Shown here: piece after piece, positions 17,682 through 25,533 of the stretch | Position numbering within the stretch: the first letter of the stretch is position 1 | How the letters are laid out: every line of letters starts with the position of its first letter | Assembly: GCF_004359985.1 (NCBI RefSeq) | Contig: NZ_SMRO01000001.1 | Span: forward strand, 1 to 64,000 | Direction: 5' to 3' | DNA from: Paraburkholderia flava | Lineage (GTDB): Bacteria > Pseudomonadota > Gammaproteobacteria > Burkholderiales > Burkholderiaceae | Length of the DNA stretch: 64,000 nucleotides | The notes under the pieces: generated by a model | What the model saw: only the letters and a program-made list of their open reading frames with translations | The model's database searches: none | What the model was told of the DNA's origin: nothing | Translations under genes and position numbers: made by a program

Positions 17682-18461
17682 TCAACTCCCGGATTGGGTG
17701 GTGCGTGAGCGTCGTGTGCGTGGGCGCTGTGACGAAACCGCCGCAGCTTCGGTCGCCGCGCGCTCATTGAGGAAACGGTACAGCAAATCGCCGGTGTCGA
17801 GCAGATGCGAAACCACCAGCGCCTGTGCGGCCGCGATGTCGCGCCGGACGACCGCATCGAGCAGCTCAGTGTGCTCGTGATCCGACGAGCCCTTGTGCGT
17901 CGGCACGTCCAGCTTCAGACGTAGATAACGTTCGCCACGCCGATGCAGCATCTCGAGCATGTCGTTCAACTGCGGACGCGCGGCGGGCGCGTACAGGCTC
18001 ATGTGGAACGCTTCGTTACGCGCAACGTACAGCGATGGATTCGGCTCGCGTTCGGCGGCGCGGCACAGCTTTTCGGCGGCACGCAGCGTAGCGGGAGTGT
18101 GCAGCGGAATCGCGAGACTCAACGCAAGGCTTTCGAGCGCGGAACGGATCTCGTAGATCTCGCGTGCCTCGCTCGCCGACAGCGGCGCAACTGTCGCGCC
18201 CTTGTGCACCTCGACCTTGGCCCAGCCTTCGCTCTCCAGCTGACGCAGCGCTTCGCGCACCGGAATCGCGCTGACCGAGAAATGACGCGCGAGCGCGTCC
18301 TGCCGCAGCGGGGCGCCCGGCGCCAGCGTGCCGTCGACGATCGACGTGCGCAGCGCGTCCGCGATCATCCGCGCGGTGCTGGCCCGCGGGACCGTGGGCA
18401 CCGACGGCAGGGCCGTGCGCTTGGCGCCGGCCAGGGGAAAACCATCTGTTGCGTCGCTCAT
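17682..18461 (-). CDS. GntR/FadR-family regulator of malonate decarboxylation (MdcY-like)
   Basis: A 259-residue regulator. Residues 30-95 form a winged helix of GntR type (IADALRTSIVDGTLAPGAPL, ALARHFSVSAIPVREALRQL). The all-helical FCD domain follows, with the metal-binding pattern around RNEAFHMSLYAPA and LLDAVVRRD...VVSHLLDTG. Acinetobacter mdc operons are controlled by a GntR-type MdcY, while Pseudomonas uses the LysR-type MdcR; this gene is of the first kind. It heads the mdc operon and is divergent from the MFS carrier, so autorepression plus carrier control is likely. The long N-terminal and C-terminal Arg/Ser tails are unstructured. Confidence 0.9.
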   Translation of the reverse strand: MSDATDGFPLAGAKRTALPSVPTVPRASTARMIADALRTSIVDGTLAPGAPLRQDALARHFSVSAIPVREALRQLESEGWAKVEVHKGATVAPLSASEAREIYEIRSALESLALSLAIPLHTPATLRAAEKLCRAAEREPNPSLYVARNEAFHMSLYAPAARPQLNDMLEMLHRRGERYLRLKLDVPTHKGSSDHEHTELLDAVVRRDIAAAQALVVSHLLDTGDLLYRFLNERAATEAAAVSSQRPRTRRSRTTQSGS

Positions 18462-18646
18462 AGGATCACATATTATATATAAAAAGACGCACATTCCAGC
18501 AGGGCAAACCCGGTTCTCTCGCGACACCCTGGGGCCCGCTGAACAAAGCGCACAGGCGGCGCACCGCGTAGACGCAGACCGTCACACGTGCCGCGCGGCG
18601 CCGTTCCGTTCCGACGTAATTCCAAATGTATGACCGACCGGAGGAG
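18462..18646. promoter_or_regulatory. Divergent control region of mdc operon and MFS carrier
   Basis: The 185-bp gap contains a striking AT-only run at 18470-18485 (ATATTATATATAAAAA) only 9 bp from the GntR start codon, in otherwise GC-rich DNA. Such an element is the best candidate for a GntR operator or minus-10 region. The MFS gene has the ribosome-binding site GGAGGAG at 18640. I did not find the palindrome ATTGTATACAAT described for MdcY. Confidence 0.55.
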
Positions 18647-18649
18647 ATG

Positions 18650-19948
18650 ATGGATTCAATGACGGACCGCGCGCGGGTCGCGCGGAAACGCACGCCGCTC
18701 AATCGCTCGCAGATCACGGGGTTCTGGGGCGCGTGGGCAGGCTGGACGCTCGACGGGATGGACTCGTTCATCTACGCGCTCGTGCTCACGCCCGCGCTGA
18801 CCGAACTGCTGCCGCGCTCGGGCTATGCGGCGACGCCCGCCAACGTCGGGCTCGCGGGCTCGATCCTGTTCGCGCTGTTTCTCGTCGGCTGGGGGCTGTC
18901 GTTCATCTGGGGGCCGCTCGCCGATCGCTTCGGCCGCACGCGCGTGCTCGCCGGCACGATTTTCACGTTCGCGATTTTCACCGGACTTGCCGCGACGTCG
19001 CACAACGTGTGGGAGCTGGGCATCTATCGCTTCATCGCGGGCATCGGTATCGGCGGCGAATGGGCGCTCGCGGGCACCTACGTCGCGGAAGCGTGGCCGG
19101 AGGATCGCCGCAAGATGGGCGCGGGTTATCTGCAGACTGGTTACTACGCGGGCTTCTTTCTCGCGGCGGCGTTGAACTACACGGTCGGCGTGCATTTCGG
19201 CTGGCGCGCGATGTTCCTCACCGGCGCCGTGCCGGTCGTCGTCGCGATCGTCGTGCTGCTGCGCGTGAAGGAATCGGAGAAGTGGCAGAAGGCCGAAGCG
19301 GGCGCGGCACGCACGCGGCCGATGCGGGAGATTCTCGGACCCACGTACCGGCGTCGCACATGGATCGCGTGCGCGCTGCTGACGATCGCGATCATCGGGC
19401 TGTGGGCCGGTGCCGTGTACGAACCGTCGGCGGTGATCCAGCTCGCGACGCGCGCCGGCATGGGGAAGGGCGAGGCGATCAAGATGGCGTCGCTGGCTAC
19501 CGCCTTGCTGTCGATCGCAACGATCATCGGCTGTCTCGCGTTGCCGCCGCTCGCGGAACGTATCGGCCGACGCAAGACGCTCGCGATCTACTTCGCCGGG
19601 ATGGCGATCTCGATCGTCGGTGCGTTCGGCTGGGCGTTCTATCTGCCGAACGGGCTCGCGCCGTTTATCGCGTGGCTCGTCGTGCTGGGTTTCTTCGGCG
19701 GCAACTTCGCGCTGTTCAGCCTGTGGTTGCCCGAGCAGTTCGAAACCCGCGTGCGCGCGACGGCGTTTGCGTTCTGCACGTCGTTCGGCCGCTTCGTCGG
19801 CGCGGGCGTGAACTTCCTGCTCGGCGCGGCAGTGCTGCACATGCATACGCTCGGCGTGCCGGTCGCACTGACGGCGATCGCGTTTGTCGTCGGGCTGTTC
19901 CTCATTCCGTTTGCACCGGAGACCAAAGGGGAAGTGTTGCCGCAGTAA
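18650..19948 (+). CDS. MFS carboxylate:proton symporter, probable malonate carrier
   Basis: A 432-residue permease with 12 membrane helices. Major-facilitator signatures include GPLADRFGRTRVLAG between helices 2 and 3, GIGIGGEWALAGTYVAEAWP in helix 4 (typical of the metabolite:H+ symporter and sialate/aromatic-acid branches), and LAERIGRRKTL between helices 8 and 9. Its position divergent from the mdc operon suggests malonate uptake, replacing the MdcLM or MdcF carriers usual elsewhere; neither is present here. Two adjacent ATGs (18647, 18650) and one at 18659 follow the GGAGGAG at 18640. The first is too close and the second is chosen, though 18659 has better spacing. Confidence 0.85.
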   Translation: MDSMTDRARVARKRTPLNRSQITGFWGAWAGWTLDGMDSFIYALVLTPALTELLPRSGYAATPANVGLAGSILFALFLVGWGLSFIWGPLADRFGRTRVLAGTIFTFAIFTGLAATSHNVWELGIYRFIAGIGIGGEWALAGTYVAEAWPEDRRKMGAGYLQTGYYAGFFLAAALNYTVGVHFGWRAMFLTGAVPVVVAIVVLLRVKESEKWQKAEAGAARTRPMREILGPTYRRRTWIACALLTIAIIGLWAGAVYEPSAVIQLATRAGMGKGEAIKMASLATALLSIATIIGCLALPPLAERIGRRKTLAIYFAGMAISIVGAFGWAFYLPNGLAPFIAWLVVLGFFGGNFALFSLWLPEQFETRVRATAFAFCTSFGRFVGAGVNFLLGAAVLHMHTLGVPVALTAIAFVVGLFLIPFAPETKGEVLPQ

Positions 19949-19977
19949 CAGCACTAGAGGTGTAGAGCACAAAGCAG

Positions 19978-20014
19978 ACGGGGATGGCATGCCATCCCCG
20001 TTTGTCTTTTGACG
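19978..20014. terminator. Bidirectional terminator between MFS and ArsR-SRPBCC genes
   Basis: A perfect 24-bp palindrome (19978-20001; each arm ACGGGGATGGCA) is followed on the plus strand by TTTGTCTTTT. It lies between two convergent genes and can serve both; the plus direction has the better T-tract. Confidence 0.85.
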
Positions 20015-20035
20015 CTGCTTTGTCGCGCGCGTCGC

Positions 20036-20818
20036 CTAGCTGCCCGTTCCGTATTGCAGCGACCCAGGCGTGGTCAGCAGACCACCCGTTTCGAGCAGCG
20101 TCTTGAGACCCGACAGCACCATCGGCCAGCCGCCGTACAGTTCCGGGTTCGCGCCTTCTCGCAGTTGATCGTGCGTCACGGTGAGCCGGCACGAGTCGCC
20201 GACCGGTTCGATTTCCCACGTCACACGCGACGTGCCTTCCACGCTCACGTCGTCGCTCCAGCGCGCATGAAAACTCTGCACGAGACGGCGCGGCGGATCG
20301 ACCTCCAGATTCTCGCCATCGGCGATGACTGGCATGTCCGACTGACTCGCACCCGCAGGCGCGCCGGGCCGCGCTTCGTGACGCGAACCGGGCGTGTAGT
20401 CCGACACGACGCGCAGACCGAACGTGTACTTCGCGCGCAGCTCCGTGCTGGTGATCGCCTCCCACAGACGTTCGGGCGTCGTCTTGATATAGATCTCGTA
20501 CACCTTCTCCATTGTCTTCTCCAGTTGGTCCTTCAGATCGCTCAGCGCCGTGACCCACGGCTCGGCAAATTTGCTCACCCAGCGGTCGTGGATAAGCCTG
20601 ATCGGGACGGCATTCAGGAAGTGCAGCTTTTCGCGGCCGCGTCGCCGGGTCACGACGAGGCCCGCTTCTTCCAGCACCTTCAGATGCTTCATCACGCCGA
20701 AGCGCGTCATCGGCAGGCGTGCCTCGAGCGCGCCCAGCGTCTGGCCATCCTCCCTGAACAGCTCGTCGAGCAGGCTGCGGCGGGTCGGATCGGAGAGGGC
20801 TCGGAATACGTCGTCCAT
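20036..20818 (-). CDS. ArsR-type HTH fused to SRPBCC (AHSA1) domain
   Basis: A 260-residue fusion. Residues 1-85 are an ArsR winged helix (VFRALSDPTRRSLLDELF, MTRFGVMKHLKVLEEAGLVV). Residues 115-250 are an activator-of-Hsp90-ATPase/START-like SRPBCC domain (VYEIYIKTTPERLWEAITS, TWEIEPVGDSCRLTVTHDQL, GWPMVLSGLKTLLETG). In many genomes these two domains are encoded by adjacent separate genes; here they form one chain, so a hydrophobic ligand bound by the SRPBCC cavity may control DNA binding directly. An inverted repeat 14 bp upstream of the start is a likely self-operator. The start MDDVFRALS is chosen because the longer frame runs into that operator. Confidence 0.9.
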   Translation of the reverse strand: MDDVFRALSDPTRRSLLDELFREDGQTLGALEARLPMTRFGVMKHLKVLEEAGLVVTRRRGREKLHFLNAVPIRLIHDRWVSKFAEPWVTALSDLKDQLEKTMEKVYEIYIKTTPERLWEAITSTELRAKYTFGLRVVSDYTPGSRHEARPGAPAGASQSDMPVIADGENLEVDPPRRLVQSFHARWSDDVSVEGTSRVTWEIEPVGDSCRLTVTHDQLREGANPELYGGWPMVLSGLKTLLETGGLLTTPGSLQYGTGS

Positions 20819-20832
20819 GGAGCGGATAATAG

Positions 20833-20848
20833 GTGACCATAAAGTCAC
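20833..20848. promoter_or_regulatory. Candidate ArsR-type operator
   Basis: The inverted repeat GTGAC-CATAAA-GTCAC (5-bp arms, 6-bp spacer) lies directly upstream of the ArsR-SRPBCC start codon. Size and position are typical of ArsR autoregulation sites, so autorepression is inferred. Confidence 0.6.
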
Positions 20849-20884
20849 ATGTCAAGGATCGCGTGTCCCGAAGATTCGTAGTCG

Positions 20885-20924
20885 CAAAAAAGCCGCCGGA
20901 CCCGGAAGGGTCGCGGCGGCTTTG
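20885..20924 (-). terminator. Rho-independent terminator of the TonB receptor gene
   Basis: Arms AAAGCCGCCG (20889-20898) and CGGCGGCTTT (20914-20923) form a GC-rich hairpin. On the minus strand it is followed by a run of T (TTTTTTGCG). It lies 33 bp past the stop of the receptor gene. Confidence 0.85.
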
Positions 20925-20956
20925 CCACGCTGCGTGTCGAGTGAGCGACGATGAGG

Positions 20957-23119
20957 CTACATATGCCAGCGCGCAGTCGCCGTCAGCGTACGCGGAGCAC
21001 CCGGCATGTTGAACATATCCGCGTTGCCGTGAGCAGCGATGAAGTACTTGCGGTCGAACAGGTTGTCGAGCGTGAGCGTCACGTCGACCTTCTTGCCGTG
21101 ATAGCCCGCGCCGAGATCGAACGTGACGAACGACGGCAGCGTCACCGCGTCGCTCGCGGACGTGTAGCGCGCCGACTGGAACTGCGCGCCGCCCGCTGCA
21201 TAGAAACCGTACGGCAGATCGCGCTTGAGCCAGATGCTCGCGCTGTGACGCGGCATCAGGCCCGGCGTGTTGTCCTTCAGGATGAGTCCCGATGCGGAGG
21301 CCTGCGGTGAACCGTCGACGCTCCCGTTCATGTACGTGTAGCCCGCGTACACCGACCACTTCGGCGCGATCTCGCCGGTCAGTCCGAGTTCGAGGCCGCG
21401 CGAGCGCTGCGTGCCGATCGGCAGCGAGAAGCTCGGGTTACTCGGATCGGCGATCTGCTGGTTGGTCTGCTTCATGTCGAAGAGCGCGACGCTCGCGCTC
21501 GCGCGCCCGGCGATGTCGAACTTCGAACCGATCTCGAACGCCGAGGTTTTTTGCGGCGCGAGCGTGGAGCCGTTCGCGACCGCGCCGTTCGAGATCAGTG
21601 TGTCGGCGAGCGGCGAGAACGACTGGCTGTACGACGCGTACAACGACACCCAGTCGAGCGGTTCGTAGATCAGCCCGACGCGTGGGCTCCAGTTGCGGTC
21701 CGTACGGTCGAGGTTGATTTGCGCGGCCGTGTAGTCGCGCCGCGTCTGCTGCAGATAATCGAAGCGCACGCCGGCCAGCACCTTCCAGTGCTCGGTCAGC
21801 GAGATCAGATCCTGTGCGTAGACGCCTGCAAGGCCAAGCACCGTCGATGCATTGGTCTTCGGTGTCAACCCTGCGGGCATGCCGGGGATCGTCACGAGTT
21901 GCGGATTGAACAGGTCGTAGGTCGCGACCTTCGTGCGGGAATACAGCGTGTCGAACTTCTGCTGCTGCGACAACTCGACGCCGTACAGCAGTTCGTGCTT
22001 CATCCCGAACAGCGTGGTTTTCTGCGTCAGTTCGAACAGACTGTCGACGCCGTGGTCCTGACGAAAACGCGTCGACTGGTCGAGCGTGACGACCGGGTTC
22101 ACGGCCGTCTTGATCGGCTCGTAGGTCGCGTAGTTTTTGCGTTCGAGCGAAAAGTCGTACGCACGCACGGCCGCGTGGAACGACAGCGAATCGTTGAAAC
22201 GATGATCGAGCGACGCCGTCGCGCTCTTTGCGCTGATGTCGTTGTACGAGGAGCTCGCTGCGTCGGCGGAACCGTAGTACGTCTGGATCGGCACGTTCAC
22301 CGGACGGCCCAGGTACGCGGGCAGCCCCTGATCCGATGTTCGACGATCGTGCAGATAATCGAACTCGAGATTGATCGTCGTATCGCGATCGATGCGGAAC
22401 TGCGCGGACGGTGCGATCGCCTGGCGGTTCAACTGGAACTGGTTGCGGAAGCTGTTCGAGTTTTCTGCTGCGCCGGTGATGCGGAAGCGCGCAGCGTCGT
22501 TCGCGTTCCAGCCGAGATCGAAATCGCCGCGCCGCTCGCCTTCGGTGCCGAGCGACACGCCGACCGACTGCTCCGGATTCGCCTGCGGCTTCTTCAGCAC
22601 ACGGTTGATAATGCCGCCCGCCGAGCCGCGACCATACAGCACGGCGGCCGGCCCCTTCAGCACGTCGATGCGTTCGACGTTCGACAGATCGCGATAGTAG
22701 AGCGCATCGTCGCGAATGCCGTCGACGTACTGGTCCGTGATCGCGTTGAAGCCACGGATCGTCACCTGATCGCGCTGACCGTCGCCGACCGAGAAGCCGA
22801 GACCCGGCACGTTGCGCAACGCGTCCTGCAACGACGTCGCGTTCTGTTCGTCGAGCAGCGCGCGCGGGATCACGTTGACGGTCTGCGGGACTTCGATCAA
22901 CGACATGCTGGTCTTCGTCGCCGTGTTCGATTTGCCTGCGTCGTATGAGCGGCGGTCGACGGTCGAGGTGACCGAGATCGCGGGCAACGTCGTGCCGGCG
23001 GTGGCTGTAGCTGCAGCGGCTGGATCGGCGGGAGCCTGCTGTGCGAGCAGCGGTTTGGCGGCGGCGAGGGAGGCAGTGGCGACGAGCAGGGCGCGGTAGG
23101 TCTTCTTTCTGTTCTTCAT
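20957..23119 (-). CDS. TonB-dependent siderophore receptor
   Basis: A 720-residue outer-membrane receptor. A signal peptide ends near LAAAKPLLAQQA. The plug domain (about 60-190) shows the FhuA/Fiu-type words MSLIEVPQTVNVIPRALLDE, LQDALRNVPGLGFSVGDG and DVLKGPAAVLYGRGSAGGII. The C-terminal 22-strand barrel contains LYASYSQSFSPL and GYTYMNGSVDGS, and closes with NLFDRKYFIAAHGNADMF and a terminal TARWHM. The architecture fits catecholate or ferrioxamine siderophore uptake; the substrate cannot be told. No siderophore biosynthesis, TonB/ExbBD or anti-sigma gene lies nearby, and I saw no convincing Fur box upstream. The start at 23119 (MKNRKKTYRALL) gives a proper signal peptide. Confidence 0.92.
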   Translation of the reverse strand: MKNRKKTYRALLVATASLAAAKPLLAQQAPADPAAAATATAGTTLPAISVTSTVDRRSYDAGKSNTATKTSMSLIEVPQTVNVIPRALLDEQNATSLQDALRNVPGLGFSVGDGQRDQVTIRGFNAITDQYVDGIRDDALYYRDLSNVERIDVLKGPAAVLYGRGSAGGIINRVLKKPQANPEQSVGVSLGTEGERRGDFDLGWNANDAARFRITGAAENSNSFRNQFQLNRQAIAPSAQFRIDRDTTINLEFDYLHDRRTSDQGLPAYLGRPVNVPIQTYYGSADAASSSYNDISAKSATASLDHRFNDSLSFHAAVRAYDFSLERKNYATYEPIKTAVNPVVTLDQSTRFRQDHGVDSLFELTQKTTLFGMKHELLYGVELSQQQKFDTLYSRTKVATYDLFNPQLVTIPGMPAGLTPKTNASTVLGLAGVYAQDLISLTEHWKVLAGVRFDYLQQTRRDYTAAQINLDRTDRNWSPRVGLIYEPLDWVSLYASYSQSFSPLADTLISNGAVANGSTLAPQKTSAFEIGSKFDIAGRASASVALFDMKQTNQQIADPSNPSFSLPIGTQRSRGLELGLTGEIAPKWSVYAGYTYMNGSVDGSPQASASGLILKDNTPGLMPRHSASIWLKRDLPYGFYAAGGAQFQSARYTSASDAVTLPSFVTFDLGAGYHGKKVDVTLTLDNLFDRKYFIAAHGNADMFNMPGAPRTLTATARWHM

Positions 23120-23574
23120 GAAGCGTGATGCGTGAGCAGGCGTGGATGGAATGGGACGAGCGTTGACATAGCGATGCCTGCGCGCGGCGCGCGGGGGCGG
23201 AAAGCGAGGTGAGCGAGGTGAGCGATTCCCCTGTGGTTGATCGATTAACTGCCGGTGCTGCGAACGTGATGAAATCGAACCGGCCGGGGAGCCGAAGAGG
23301 CGGTCGCGCAAAAGTGCGGACGCACGACATCGGCTGCCGCGGACGGCATGTCGATGTGGGGATGGGAGGTTGTGTATGTGCGCGCCGGATGGATCGTCGC
23401 GTCACCGATGCTGGGTCAGTCGCCCAGCTCGTAAGATTTGGAAATTATATGCGGGAAAGATATTTGAAGGCGAATGGTCGGGTTGGTTGAAGGGGGATTG
23501 AAACATAGCGTCAACTGCCATCGACGCATAATCGCGAGCGGCGATGAGCGGCTCGCGAAAGAAGTCGCCCCGAC
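23120..23574. other. Gap upstream of the TonB receptor gene
   Basis: About 455 bp without a credible gene. It contains a short direct duplication GAGGTGAGCGAGGTGAGC near 23208 and an AT-rich patch (23430-23470), which may hold the receptor promoter. No clear Fur box or terminator was seen. Confidence 0.4.
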
Positions 23575-24504
23575 TCACTCCGCCTGCCTGCGCCGTACCC
23601 CATGCCGCAGCACCGACACCATCGGCCACCCGAGATTCACCCCCAGACTCGCGACGACAATCAACACCATCCCCGCCAGTTGCGGAACCGACAGCGCACG
23701 GTGATAGACGATCGCATCGACGGCAATCGCGGTCAGCGGATAGACGAACAGCAGCACGGCGATGACCGGCGTCGTGAGCTTCGGCAGCGCGCCGTAGATC
23801 AGCACGTACGACAGCCCGGTGTGCAGCACGCCCATGCCGACGAGCCAGAACCACTGTTGCGGCTGGATATGCACGGCGTCGAGCGGCGCCGTGAACGACG
23901 CGATCACCGGCAGACACACCACGCCGACCAGACATTGCGCGAGCGTCAGCAGATGAGGGCGCAGATCGCCGAGACTTTTCGCGATCAGCGTGACGGCCGC
24001 ATACAGCACCGAGCCGGCGAGCGCTTCGGCGATACCGATCAGGTAGCTCGTATGCCCCTGCAGGTTGCCGGCCGCCGCGACACCCGACGCGAGCACGAGC
24101 CCGACGAAGGCCGTCGCGATCCAGCTCAGCCGGTCGATACCGAGCGGCTCGCGAAACAGCGCCGCGCCGATCAGCACGACCCAGAACGGCTGCACATGAA
24201 ACACGACAGTCGACACCGCGATGCTGGTGCGATGGATCGAATCGAAGAAGACGACCCACTGCGTGACCATCAGCACGCCGGACACGAACGCGAGCGCGAC
24301 CGTGCGTCGCGTGAAATGGCGGCGCGCGAAAAAGCCTTTCCACGCACAGTACCCGGCGAGTGCGAAGAAGCCGAACAGGCAGCGGAAAAACACCATCGTC
24401 AGCGCGCCGAGCCGCGCTTCCTCGACGAATACGCCGAGCGTGCCCATCAGCAGTCCGCCCGCGGCGAGCGTGACCGCGCCTTGTTGACGGTCGGTGAATG
24501 ACAT
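23575..24504 (-). CDS. EamA/DMT-family transporter
   Basis: A 309-residue permease with ten membrane helices arranged as two EamA repeats. The first repeat has LLMGTLGVFVEEARLGAL and FHVQPFWVVLIGAALFREPL; the second has AEALAGSVLYAAVTLIAKSL and LLFVYPLTAIAVDAIVYHR. This pattern is typical of drug/metabolite exporters, often for amino acids or small metabolites. It is divergent from a LysR regulator gene 104 bp away, a classical exporter/regulator pair, so its expression is probably controlled by that protein in response to the exported compound. Confidence 0.9.
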   Translation of the reverse strand: MSFTDRQQGAVTLAAGGLLMGTLGVFVEEARLGALTMVFFRCLFGFFALAGYCAWKGFFARRHFTRRTVALAFVSGVLMVTQWVVFFDSIHRTSIAVSTVVFHVQPFWVVLIGAALFREPLGIDRLSWIATAFVGLVLASGVAAAGNLQGHTSYLIGIAEALAGSVLYAAVTLIAKSLGDLRPHLLTLAQCLVGVVCLPVIASFTAPLDAVHIQPQQWFWLVGMGVLHTGLSYVLIYGALPKLTTPVIAVLLFVYPLTAIAVDAIVYHRALSVPQLAGMVLIVVASLGVNLGWPMVSVLRHGVRRRQAE

Positions 24505-24549
24505 GCCGAAGCGACTCCGTAAACGATGATGAAATCGAGTATCGGCGAC

Positions 24550-24566
24550 TTGTAAGCTCGCTACAA
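24550..24566. promoter_or_regulatory. Candidate LysR-type operator between EamA and LysR genes
   Basis: The interrupted palindrome TTGTA-N7-TACAA contains the T-N11-A pattern of LysR-family binding sites. It lies centrally in the 104-bp divergent gap, where one site can control both genes. The flanking sequence GAATTAAATTTAGAAATTCC (24568-24587) is AT-rich and could hold the promoter elements. Confidence 0.6.
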
Positions 24567-24608
24567 ACGAATTAAATTTAGAAATTCCATAAGATAGATT
24601 GATAAATC

Positions 24609-25520
24609 ATGCACCCGGAATTCGACATCGATCTGCTGCGCACGTTTGTCGCGGTGGTGGAGACGGGCAGTTTCACGAAGGCGGCGGTGGCGGTGCATCG
24701 GTCGCAGGCGGCGGTGAGCATGCAGATCAAGCGGCTCGAGCGGATGCTCGGCACGACGCTGTTTGCGCGCGACACACGCAACCTCGCACTGACCCGGCCC
24801 GGCAACACGCTGCTCGAATACGCGCGACGTGTGATCGATCTGCATCACGAGGCGTGGTCTGCGATCGTGCGACCGGAGGTGACCGGGCGCGTGGTGCTCG
24901 GCGCGCCGGACGATTACGTCGCGTCGTTGCTGTCGCCGGTGTTGCGGCGCTTCTCGAATCTGTACCCGCATGTGGAGATCGAGATCGTCTGCGCGCAGAG
25001 CACGTCGCTTGCGCCGATGCTCGCCGACAACAAGATCGATCTCGCGTTCGTCACGCGCGACCGCAAGCTGCGCGGCGAATTCGTGCGGCGTGAGCCGATG
25101 GTGTGGGTTGGGTCATCGGAGGATACGGCCGTGCTCGCGGCGTCGCCGTTGCCGGTCGGTCTGTACGAGCCGGGTTGCGTTGCGCGTCAGCACACGCTCG
25201 CCGCGCTCGATGCCGCGAAGATTCGCTATCGCGCCGCGTACAGCAGTGCGAGTTTGCTGGGTCTTGTCGCGACAGTCGATGCGGGGCTCGCGGTGATTGC
25301 GCTCGCGCGTTGCAGCGTGCCGTCGCGGCTGTCGATACTCGGCGAAGCGCAGGGCTTGCCTGCGATCGAGCCGCTTGAGATCGTCGTCGCGCGCAGTGCT
25401 AAATCGGATCGACCTACCTGCGACTATCTTGCTGCGCAGATGGTGCAGGATCTTGGGGTGCGGGTGCCGGCTAGAGCTTCGTCTGCATCTGCGGCGGAGG
25501 GGGCGTCGGCGCAGGCTTGA
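24609..25520 (+). CDS. LysR-family transcriptional regulator
   Basis: A 303-residue regulator with an N-terminal winged helix (LLRTFVAVVETGSFTKAAVA, HRSQAAVSMQIKRLERMLG, LFARDTRNLALTRPG) and a C-terminal PBP2-type effector domain from about residue 90 (GRVVLGAPDDYVASLLSPVL, SLLGLVATVDAGLAVIAL). The position divergent from an EamA exporter suggests it activates or represses that gene. The Ala/Ser-rich C-terminal tail after VQDLGVRVPA is probably disordered. The inducer is unknown. Confidence 0.92.
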   Translation: MHPEFDIDLLRTFVAVVETGSFTKAAVAVHRSQAAVSMQIKRLERMLGTTLFARDTRNLALTRPGNTLLEYARRVIDLHHEAWSAIVRPEVTGRVVLGAPDDYVASLLSPVLRRFSNLYPHVEIEIVCAQSTSLAPMLADNKIDLAFVTRDRKLRGEFVRREPMVWVGSSEDTAVLAASPLPVGLYEPGCVARQHTLAALDAAKIRYRAAYSSASLLGLVATVDAGLAVIALARCSVPSRLSILGEAQGLPAIEPLEIVVARSAKSDRPTCDYLAAQMVQDLGVRVPARASSASAAEGASAQA

Positions 25521-25533
25521 TCAAGCCCACAAA

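Noticed and set aside
23120..23480. Fur box ahead of the TonB siderophore receptor gene
   Set aside because: AT-rich words occur, but none fits the 19-bp Fur consensus well enough.
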